Below are positions 1 to 5,056 of a stretch of DNA of 10,370 nucleotides, piece by piece. The translations under genes and the position numbers were made by a program. Position 1 is the first letter of the stretch. Each line of letters begins with the position of its first letter. The notes beneath the pieces were generated by a model that saw only the letters and a program-made list of their open reading frames with translations, was not told the origin of the DNA and searched no databases. The stretch lies in contig JAUYLQ010000005.1 in NCBI GenBank assembly GCA_030699005.1, positions 1 through 10,370 on the forward strand, written 5' to 3'. This stretch comes from an archaeon (GTDB lineage Archaea; Nanobdellota; Nanobdellia; Pacearchaeales; GW2011-AR1).

Positions 1-1
1 A

Positions 2-508
2 ACTCAGGAGGAAGAAACATCCTCTGAAAACGGTGAGACCTACACGCCTTCATCTGACAAAAATCAAGATTCAGATTATGAGGAATACCCGAATCAGGAA
101 TCTAATTACGGGCAAAACCGAAAAAACGAATATCCGGGATATGCAAGAAATTATGAAGAAACGATGCCTGCTGAAGAAGAATATTATGAAGAAGAAAGTC
201 CAGATGGATATGAATCGGGGGGGAACCAGATGAACTCTGATACAATGATTGAAGTGGCTGAACAAGTCTTCTCAGAAAAAATAAAGAAACTTGAAGAAGA
301 TTTAAGAAAATTAAAAGAATTCAGAAACATCTCTGCTCCCGTACTGGAAGATATGAATGAAAGACTGAAAAGAATAGAAAAAAACTTTGATAAAATGCAG
401 GTTGCAATTCTTGAAAGAGTTGGCTCTTTTGGGAAGAATATAGACTCTCTTCAAAAAGAAGTTGAGATGGTTGAAGATTCTTTCGAGAAGTTAAACAAAA
501 AGAAATAA
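2..508 (+). CDS. Hypothetical acidic, disordered plus coiled-coil protein (5' partial)
   Basis: The frame is open from base 2 with no stop, so the start lies outside the window; 168 residues are visible. Residues 1 to about 76 are low-complexity and rich in Glu, Tyr, Asn, Gln and Ser (for example EEEYYEEESPDGYESGG at about 58-74), which looks intrinsically disordered. Residues from about 80 to the end have a heptad-like, Lys/Glu-rich pattern (KIKKLEEDLRKLKEF, ERLKRIEKNFDKMQ), which looks like a coiled coil. There are no membrane segments and no catalytic motif. ATGs at 164 and 230 are possible internal starts, but the same composition continues upstream, so I do not use them. I do not recognise the family; an oligomeric scaffold or adaptor would fit but is only a guess. 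The end of the gene seems to be copied downstream (see the repeat at 484-623). Confidence 0.7.
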   Translation, partial: TQEEETSSENGETYTPSSDKNQDSDYEEYPNQESNYGQNRKNEYPGYARNYEETMPAEEEYYEEESPDGYESGGNQMNSDTMIEVAEQVFSEKIKKLEEDLRKLKEFRNISAPVLEDMNERLKRIEKNFDKMQVAILERVGSFGKNIDSLQKEVEMVEDSFEKLNKKK

Positions 509-623
509 ATTCCCGAATGAAAAATCTCTGATTTTACTTTTGAAAAATTAAACAGAAACAAAAAATAACTTTTCAAGGGCAGAATTCTTCCAGCTTGAAA
601 AGTTAAACAAATCAAAAAAATAG
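484..623 (+). repeat. Three degenerate copies of the gene's 3' end
   Basis: The last codons of the upstream gene read FEKLNKKK-stop (stop 506-508). The sequence downstream contains FEKLNRNKK-stop (539-568, same frame, behind an in-frame TGA at 518-520) and LEKLNKSKK-stop (594-623, another frame). At DNA level the core GAGAAGTTAAACA at 485-497 recurs as GAAAAATTAAACA at 542-554 and GAAAAGTTAAACA at 597-609, spaced 57 and 55 bp. Copies 2 and 3 match at 22 of 27 bases. Degenerate tandem duplication of the gene end is the simplest reading. Chance similarity in AT-rich DNA is the alternative. Confidence 0.55.
566..605. repeat. Perfect 12-bp inverted repeat between convergent genes
   Basis: TAACTTTTCAAG at 566-577 is the exact reverse complement of CTTGAAAAGTTA at 594-605, with a 16-nt loop that itself contains the palindrome AGAATTCT (582-589). 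It lies between the stop at 508 (+) and the stop at 685 (-). Read on the minus strand, the stem is followed by a T-rich stretch (complement of 557-565), and on the plus strand T5 follows at 625-629. A transcript-end or mRNA-stabilising hairpin serving both genes is plausible. Archaeal terminators usually need only oligo-T, so the hairpin may have another role. Confidence 0.6.
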
Positions 624-629
624 GTTTTT
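614..629. terminator. Possible oligo-T terminators, both directions
   Basis: A7 at 614-620 is T7 on the minus strand, about 65 nt past the stop of the minus-strand membrane protein gene. T5 at 625-629 serves the plus strand. Archaeal RNA polymerase terminates at T-runs, so these are the natural stop sites for the two convergent units. This rests on base runs only. Confidence 0.35.
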
Positions 630-684
630 ATCCTCAAAATTTATTTACAATTAAGAAACTCTAAAAATTAATTATTGAATAAGA

Positions 685-1257
685 TTAAGGGGCGACGCCT
701 GCTTTTTGCATCTTCTTCTTTTTTCCCGCTAAAGGAATTCCAATAAGACATACGAGAACAAGAACAACGATTATTATTGTGGTAGAATACTGTTCAAGCC
801 ACCATCCAAAAGAACCTCCGCCAAATAAATCCCCATTCCACCCAAAAGCTTCAGAAAAACTTTGAACAACAATTACAACCCCTGCAATTCCCCCTAAAAG
901 TCCAAATCCCCATTTCGCTCCTGGACTCTCCCAGTTCACAAAAAGACCGAGGATAATCATAAACACCAGGATAAGAGAGAGAACTATTCCTAACCTTGGA
1001 AAGATTTCAGAGAAAAAATATGAAACAAATTGAAACTGAAGAGCCATCAATGCAACAGCAATAGAGATTATGAAATTAACTGCTGTATTTGAACCTAAAA
1101 ATCCTGCTTTTGTCATAACAGCATAAATGATTGCGAAAATTAATAGAAAAGGCAAAACATAACTAAAAACTCCTGCATTTTCAAGGTCATACAAAAAATT
1201 TCCAATAGTTCCCCCTCCAACAATACCATAAGAAGCAAGTATCAATCCCTCAATCAT
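685..1257 (-). CDS. Five-helix membrane protein, paralogue of the 168-aa neighbour
   Basis: 190 residues with about five hydrophobic segments (about 33-48, 57-78, 88-108, 116-133, 159-178), a Gly/Trp-rich loop between the last two (134-158), and a basic cytoplasmic-type tail (GKKKKMQK). The first two helices align with the adjacent upstream protein: LPFLLIFAIIYAVMTKAGFLG here and YPFLLMFFIIYALLQKSKLLG there, each followed by a second helix after an Asn/Thr/Gln-containing turn. The helix count and order agree along the whole length, so the pair looks like an old tandem duplication. The start is supported by a TATA box centred about 25 bp before the ATG. I do not recognise the family and see no catalytic or transporter signature. 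It probably also receives transcription from the PRC-barrel gene upstream. Confidence 0.8.
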   Translation of the reverse strand: MIEGLILASYGIVGGGTIGNFLYDLENAGVFSYVLPFLLIFAIIYAVMTKAGFLGSNTAVNFIISIAVALMALQFQFVSYFFSEIFPRLGIVLSLILVFMIILGLFVNWESPGAKWGFGLLGGIAGVVIVVQSFSEAFGWNGDLFGGGSFGWWLEQYSTTIIIVVLVLVCLIGIPLAGKKKKMQKAGVAP

Positions 1258-1278
1258 TCTAGAAGAAGAGAAATATTA

Positions 1279-1286
1279 TTTATATA
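1279..1286 (-). promoter_or_regulatory. TATA box for the 190-aa membrane protein gene
   Basis: The minus strand reads TATATAAA, centred 25.5 bp before the ATG at 1257 and preceded by a purine-rich GAAATC that could act as BRE. Transcription would begin at or next to the ATG, giving a leaderless mRNA. The gene thus seems to have its own promoter inside the operon-like set. Confidence 0.6.
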
Positions 1287-1301
1287 GATTTCTATTCACA
1301 C

Positions 1302-1808
1302 TTACTTTGCTTTTGTTGATTTCACAGCTGCTGCAACTCCTGCAACAACTAAGACAACAATTAAAAAGTTAGTCCAGAAACTTTCACTTCCACTCGATCT
1401 AAAAGCAAAATTGTAAAACTTTTCAATCCACTCCCATAAGAAAGGAAACGACCCCGTTGCCCAAAAGACTGCAACTATTACTGAAAGAAACACAAGAACC
1501 CCCATCAATTTTAAAACTTTCCCGTTAAGAGTGATATTCCCATTATTAATAAAACCCCAAAGGATAAAACCCACAAAAAGAACTGCGACCCCTACAACCA
1601 TGAATAAAATCAGGTTATTTACAACAATTACCGGAAAAACAACTGAAACGAATATCAATGAAACAATCAAAGAGACAAAAGCATTAATCTGCGTTTGATC
1701 CTGTCCTAAAAGCTTTGACTTCTGAAGAAGTGCATAGATTATAAAAAACATCAAAAGAAACGGGTACAAAAAGTCTGTGAATATTGAGGCTTGTAAAACA
1801 TTTGCCAT
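1302..1808 (-). CDS. Five-helix membrane protein (168 aa), paralogue of the 190-aa neighbour
   Basis: 168 residues with hydrophobic segments at about 11-28, 41-62, 65-85, 99-117 and 145-162, and a short basic tail (KSTKAK). The N-terminal helix pair resembles the downstream 190-aa protein (YPFLLMFFIIYALLQKSKLLG against LPFLLIFAIIYAVMTKAGFLG). Compared with the paralogue it lacks most of the N-terminal extension and has a hydrophilic Asn-rich loop (NNGNITLNGK, about 88-97) between helices 3 and 4. The start lies 12 bp after the stop of the PRC-barrel gene. There is no TATA box at the usual distance and no Shine-Dalgarno-like sequence, so it is probably cotranscribed with that gene. No known family is recognised; function unknown. 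Confidence 0.8.
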   Translation of the reverse strand: MANVLQASIFTDFLYPFLLMFFIIYALLQKSKLLGQDQTQINAFVSLIVSLIFVSVVFPVIVVNNLILFMVVGVAVLFVGFILWGFINNGNITLNGKVLKLMGVLVFLSVIVAVFWATGSFPFLWEWIEKFYNFAFRSSGSESFWTNFLIVVLVVAGVAAAVKSTKAK

Positions 1809-1820
1809 TTTATTTTATTT

Positions 1821-2096
1821 CTACATCACGTCGGAACTTTCTTCCATATCAATGTCCTGGCTAGGAAGTGCGGCTTTATTTATGATGAAGATATCACTAA
1901 CCGCTTTTACAAACTGATGAGGAATGACCACTCCCCTTGCTCCCCCTAAAACTGAGGCGAGTTCAGAGCCAACTTTTATCCTCCAACCGTCAACTTTGTT
2001 CTCAAACAAGTTTGCCTCTTCAATCACTCCGAAGAAGTCCCCTGAGTCAGTATAAACCTTTTTCCCTAAAACCTCTGTGATTTTTTTAACTCTCAT
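1821..2096 (-). CDS. Small PRC-barrel domain protein
   Basis: 91 residues from the ATG at 2096. The pattern fits the archaeal PRC-barrel fold: ITEVLGKKVYTDSGDFFGVI (N-terminal strands with the G-x-x-V...G-x-x-x-G-x-I spacing), then WRIKV, then GVVIPHQFVKAVSDIFII near the C-terminus, followed by an acidic tail (DIDMEESSD). An in-frame start at 2135 would add 13 residues, but that stretch contains the TATA box (2117-2124), whereas 2096 lies 24.5 bp from its centre; I therefore choose 2096. PRC-barrel proteins are protein-interaction modules. In haloarchaea two small ones (CdpB1 and CdpB2) act in cell division with SepF, and in others the domain is linked to RNA metabolism. Which role applies here cannot be told from the sequence. 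It heads an operon with two membrane proteins. Confidence 0.85.
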   Translation of the reverse strand: MRVKKITEVLGKKVYTDSGDFFGVIEEANLFENKVDGWRIKVGSELASVLGGARGVVIPHQFVKAVSDIFIINKAALPSQDIDMEESSDVM

Positions 2097-2116
2097 ATGG
2101 AAAAAATGGAGAGTTT

Positions 2117-2124
2117 TATTTAAA
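2117..2124 (-). promoter_or_regulatory. TATA box for the PRC-barrel operon
   Basis: The minus strand reads TTTAAATA within TATTTAAATAAAA, preceded by GGAAAAC, a good purine-rich BRE. Its centre is 24.5 bp from the ATG at 2096, predicting a leaderless transcript for the PRC-barrel and membrane protein set. It shares the divergent intergenic region with the plus-strand promoter at 2170. Confidence 0.7.
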
Positions 2125-2169
2125 TAGTTTTCCATACTAAAAAGAAATATAAAATAGACACTAACAACC

Positions 2170-2177
2170 TTTATAAA
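2170..2177 (+). promoter_or_regulatory. TATA box for the M50-like gene
   Basis: TTTATAAA centred 25.5 bp before the ATG at 2199. No Shine-Dalgarno sequence precedes the start, so a leaderless mRNA is likely. Confidence 0.65.
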
Positions 2178-2198
2178 AAATGGAATTCTTAAAATGAA

Positions 2199-2825
2199 AT
2201 GTTAACGAGCAAGGAATTTTTCTCAATAATCATTGTTTCTATTATTTTGGGTGCCATAATCTCTCTTGTTGAGAACATTGACATTTTTCTCGTGACTTCT
2301 TTTTTTATTCTTATTGTGATACTTGTCAACGTTGCTGCAAAAAAAATTTTTAGTTATTACCTCGATACAGAGATAGAAATCAAAATTTGGGAGGTAAAAC
2401 AATTCTGGGTGAAAAAGCACTTTCACTTTCAAAAACCCGTTCTTGCAGGAGTTTTTGTTCCTTTGATTGTAAAGTTTATTTCGGTTGGACTTGTTAACTG
2501 GATGGCTTGCCTTACTTTTGAAACTTCAGGAAAAGTCTCAAGAGCGGCAAAAAGACATGGAATCTACTCTTTCTCAGAAGTTACTGAAGAAGAAATGGGC
2601 TGGATTGCCGGTTTTGGAATAATAATAAACATTCTTTTTGCAGTTGTTGCTTACCTTATTGGCCAGGAAACACTCGCGAAATTGAGCATTACCTATGCAT
2701 TTTTTAATATGATTCCGGCATTTGACTGGGATGGAGCAAAAATCTTCTTTGGAAACATCCCTTTTTGGTCATTTTTAGCAATACTCTCTGCAATTGGGAT
2801 GTTTGCAACAATCGTTATAATTTAG
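2199..2825 (+). CDS. Membrane protein resembling site-2 protease (M50), lacking HExxH
   Basis: 208 residues with hydrophobic segments at about 7-24, 28-47, 82-105, 134-155 and 188-207. Residues 170-179 read NMIPAFDWDG, which fits the NxxP...DG motif of the third core helix of M50 site-2 proteases, where the Asp is a zinc ligand. A GWIAG...N helix (134-145) precedes it, also as in M50 proteins. The expected HExxH helix would fall around 95-120, where I find VNWMACLTFETSGKVSRAAKRHG: no HExxH anywhere. The fold is inferred from one motif and the helix order. If correct, this is a catalytically dead M50 relative or one with altered metal binding, perhaps a membrane chaperone or regulator. It stands alone with its own TATA box. 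Other polytopic families cannot be excluded. Confidence 0.55.
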   Translation: MLTSKEFFSIIIVSIILGAIISLVENIDIFLVTSFFILIVILVNVAAKKIFSYYLDTEIEIKIWEVKQFWVKKHFHFQKPVLAGVFVPLIVKFISVGLVNWMACLTFETSGKVSRAAKRHGIYSFSEVTEEEMGWIAGFGIIINILFAVVAYLIGQETLAKLSITYAFFNMIPAFDWDGAKIFFGNIPFWSFLAILSAIGMFATIVII

Positions 2826-2837
2826 TCATAAAATATC

Positions 2838-2845
2838 TTTATAAC
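2838..2845 (+). promoter_or_regulatory. TATA box for the helicase gene
   Basis: TTTATAAC centred 26.5 bp before the ATG at 2868, again pointing to a leaderless transcript. It begins only 13 bp after the stop of the M50-like gene, so the helicase has its own promoter despite the short gap. Confidence 0.6.
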
Positions 2846-2867
2846 CCCAAGGCCTTTTTCTAAGGTT

Positions 2868-4412
2868 ATGGAATTTTTACAAAAAATAAAGCCAAGAAGA
2901 TATCAGGAAGAAATTTTTAAAACATGCCTTAAAAAAAACTGTCTTGTTGTTCTTCCAACAGGTCTTGGAAAAACCTTAATTGCATTAATGCTCACAGTAG
3001 AAAAAATGAAGGAATTTCCTGGGAATAAGGTTTTATTTCTTGCCCCCACAAAACCTCTTTGCGAACAGCATCAAGAATACTTTAAAAAAAATCTCCCTGA
3101 ACTTTTCGGGAGTATTGAACTTTTTACCGGAGCTGTGGACTCAAAAAAAAGAAAAAAAGTCTGGGATACAGGGGACATAATCTTTTCAACACCCCAATGT
3201 ATTGCAAATGATTTAAAAAAAGGTCTCTATACTTTATCTGAGGTCTGCCTTCTTGTAGAAGACGAGGCCCACAGATGTGTAAAAAATTACGATTACAATT
3301 TTGTTGCACAAAGGTTTAAAGAAGAGTCAAATGGGAGAATAATCGGACTTACGGCTTCTCCTGGAAGCGACCCCAAAAAAATAAAAGAAATTTGTAAAAA
3401 TTTGTCTATTGAGGAGGTTGAACTAAGAACCCGGGACTCCCACGATGTAAAAGAATACATCCAAAAACTCGAATTCGAAAAGAGGGAACTTGAACTTTCA
3501 AAAGATATTTTAGAGGTAAGAAACATCCTAAAAATAATCTTTGACGAATACACCGATGAATTAAAATTGAAAAACTTTCTTTTTGGACCGGCAAACAAAA
3601 TAAATCTTATAGAACTGCAAAAAAAACTTGGAAGCCAGATTTCAAGAAATTTCTCTCATCCTTCGAGTTACTTTGCAATTTCCCATGTTGCACAGGCAAT
3701 AAAAATCTCTCATGCACTCGAACTTATCGAAACACAGACTCTTGAGGGGTTCCAAAAATATTTGAAAAACATCTTCAACCAGGCTGAAAAAAGACAGTCG
3801 AAGGGAGTCGTAAAACTTGCTAAAAGAGAAGACTTCAATCTCGCATACAGTAAAACAAACTTCCTGATAGAAAAAGGAGAAGAACATCCTAAAGTAAAAG
3901 AAATAATAAAAGTGGTTAGAGACGAAAGAAAGAAAAAAGAGAATCCAAAGATAATCATTTTTACTCAATTTAGGGATACCGCAAACTTAATATCAAATAA
4001 TCTCAACAAACTCGAAGGAGTAAAATCCAAAATTTTTGTCGGACAAAGAAAATTAGAAGGAAGCGGATTAAGCCAAAAAGAGCAAAAAAAAATTATTAAA
4101 GATTTTTCGGACGGAAAAACCAACGTCATTTGCGCAACTTCAATAGGGGAGGAGGGTCTTGACATCCCGGAAGTCGATTCTGTGGTGTTTTACGAACCTG
4201 TGTCATCAGCAATCCGGTCTATCCAAAGGCGGGGAAGAACAGGAAGACTTTCTAATGGAAAACTGATAATCCTAATCACGAAAGGAACGAAAGATGAATT
4301 TTCCTATTATGCTTCGCTTTCACGTGAAAAAAAAATGCAAAAATCGATTGAAAAAATAAAAGAAGAGCTAAACGCTCCGAAAAAAGAAGGCCAAAAAAGA
4401 CTAACATGGTAA
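2868..4412 (+). CDS. Hef/FANCM-type superfamily 2 DNA helicase without nuclease domain
   Basis: 514 residues with a full SF2 set in order: RRYQ at 10-13, motif I PTGLGKT (30-36), Ia APTKPL (59-64), II DEAH (132-135), III TAS (162-164), motif IV region IIIFTQFRDTA (362-372), V TSIGEEGLDIP (424-434), VI QRRGRTGR (453-460). The long helical insertion between the two RecA domains (about 200-340) and the FYEPVSSAIRSIQRRGRTGR block are typical of the Hef/Mph1/FANCM group, which remodels stalled forks and branched DNA. Euryarchaeal Hef continues into an ERCC4 nuclease and HhH domain; this protein ends about 55 residues after motif VI in a Lys-rich tail. A nuclease of the Hef/XPF type is encoded about 0.64 kb downstream on the same strand, so this looks like a split Hef. 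Cas3 and other SF2 families fit less well. The convergent deaminase gene stops 4 bp away. Confidence 0.92.
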   Translation: MEFLQKIKPRRYQEEIFKTCLKKNCLVVLPTGLGKTLIALMLTVEKMKEFPGNKVLFLAPTKPLCEQHQEYFKKNLPELFGSIELFTGAVDSKKRKKVWDTGDIIFSTPQCIANDLKKGLYTLSEVCLLVEDEAHRCVKNYDYNFVAQRFKEESNGRIIGLTASPGSDPKKIKEICKNLSIEEVELRTRDSHDVKEYIQKLEFEKRELELSKDILEVRNILKIIFDEYTDELKLKNFLFGPANKINLIELQKKLGSQISRNFSHPSSYFAISHVAQAIKISHALELIETQTLEGFQKYLKNIFNQAEKRQSKGVVKLAKREDFNLAYSKTNFLIEKGEEHPKVKEIIKVVRDERKKKENPKIIIFTQFRDTANLISNNLNKLEGVKSKIFVGQRKLEGSGLSQKEQKKIIKDFSDGKTNVICATSIGEEGLDIPEVDSVVFYEPVSSAIRSIQRRGRTGRLSNGKLIILITKGTKDEFSYYASLSREKKMQKSIEKIKEELNAPKKEGQKRLTW

Positions 4413-4416
4413 AAAC

Positions 4417-4956
4417 TTAAGCAAAATCATTAAGTTTTACCTTTTTTTCATAAAAAAGAATCTCAAGATCTTCTAAGAGAGGCCCTTTTACCCAGCGGTA
4501 ATTGATTCCTGCGTCATCAAACATTTCAAGAGCATCCCGGATTGATGTTTTCCAATCGGCCTGCCCTTTTAGTTTTTGCACAGGGGTCATAAGATTTCCA
4601 ACTCCTCCCCACCCAATAACCTCGCGAATTCCAAAGTCAACAATATCTCTCCCACATCCATCGCATGCGAACCAAGGACAGTATAAAGTGCTCCCACGAA
4701 CGTCATATCCCTTAATCAGTGCATCTTTAATCGCCCTTTCTTCGGCATGACCGGTAAATCCATATTTTTTGGGTCTCTCGAGCCTCTCAGAAAGGATTTT
4801 CACTCCATTCGGAAAGGTATTAAAACCTTTTCCAAGGATTTGAAGGGACTTTGAATTAATCAGAATTGCCCCATTTTGGGTGCTTTTATCCGGGGAATTC
4901 TTTGCAAGAACATAACACTCTGTCAAAAACCACAGATCAACAATTTTTGAATTCAT
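4417..4956 (-). CDS. dCMP deaminase-like zinc deaminase
   Basis: 179 residues of the cytidine/deoxycytidylate deaminase superfamily. The zinc and catalytic residues are visible: H70-A-E72 (HAEERAI, with Glu as proton shuttle) and P94-W-F-A-C98-D-G-C101, a variant of PCxxC with two extra residues between the Pro and first Cys. An N-terminal NGA-x-I (28-32) fits the strand before the active site. dCMP deaminases convert dCMP to dUMP, feeding dTMP synthesis. The region around 113-150 and the C-terminal tail are less familiar, so a related nucleobase, nucleoside or RNA-acting deaminase is possible. It is transcribed against the helicase and the fusion gene that flank it. The neighbouring fusion has a CMP/dCMP-kinase-like domain, so both may handle the same nucleotide. 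A TATA-like box lies 24.5 bp before the ATG. Confidence 0.85.
   Translation of the reverse strand: MNSKIVDLWFLTECYVLAKNSPDKSTQNGAILINSKSLQILGKGFNTFPNGVKILSERLERPKKYGFTGHAEERAIKDALIKGYDVRGSTLYCPWFACDGCGRDIVDFGIREVIGWGGVGNLMTPVQKLKGQADWKTSIRDALEMFDDAGINYRWVKGPLLEDLEILFYEKKVKLNDFA
4442..4448 (+). terminator. Possible helicase terminator inside the convergent gene
   Basis: T7 on the plus strand, 30 nt past the helicase stop, lies antisense to Lys codons at the end of the deaminase gene. With only 4 bp between the two stops, termination must take place inside the opposing gene. In the mirror direction, the A-runs in the Lys-rich end of the helicase gene form oligo-T runs on the minus strand. Confidence 0.3.
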
Positions 4957-4976
4957 AAAATTCTAAAAAAGGTCTT

Positions 4977-4984
4977 GTTTAAAA
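4977..4984 (-). promoter_or_regulatory. Weak TATA-like box for the deaminase gene
   Basis: The minus strand reads TTTTAAAC, centred 24.5 bp before the ATG at 4956. It is weaker than the other boxes in the window but sits at the same distance. No Shine-Dalgarno sequence is visible. Confidence 0.45.
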
Positions 4985-5021
4985 GAATACTTACAATGAA
5001 CTATAATCCTCCCCATAAATC

Positions 5022-5029
5022 TTTATTAA
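5022..5029 (+). promoter_or_regulatory. TATA-like box for the kinase-nuclease fusion gene
   Basis: TTTATTAA centred 31.5 bp before the ATG at 5057, predicting a leader of about five nucleotides. It would also drive the overlapping 2H phosphoesterase gene. It shares a 100-bp divergent region with the deaminase promoter. Confidence 0.45.
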
Positions 5030-5056
5030 ATCACAAAATTTTTTAATAAAAATAAG

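Noticed and set aside
33..233. Plus-strand frame of 66 codons rich in Lys and Arg
   Set aside because: It is an alternate frame of the open coding sequence that starts before base 2; the other frame has a consistent acidic-to-coiled-coil composition.
484..623. CRISPR-like repeat array
   Set aside because: There are only three degenerate, short, coding-derived copies, with no conserved repeat length and no cas genes.
2097..2135. Upstream in-frame start for the PRC-barrel protein
   Set aside because: The extra 13 codons span a strong TATA box, and the ATG at 2096 is at the right distance for a leaderless transcript.
4502..4750. Plus-strand frame of 82 codons antisense to the deaminase
   Set aside because: It covers the zinc-motif region of a clear deaminase gene on the other strand and shows no features of its own.
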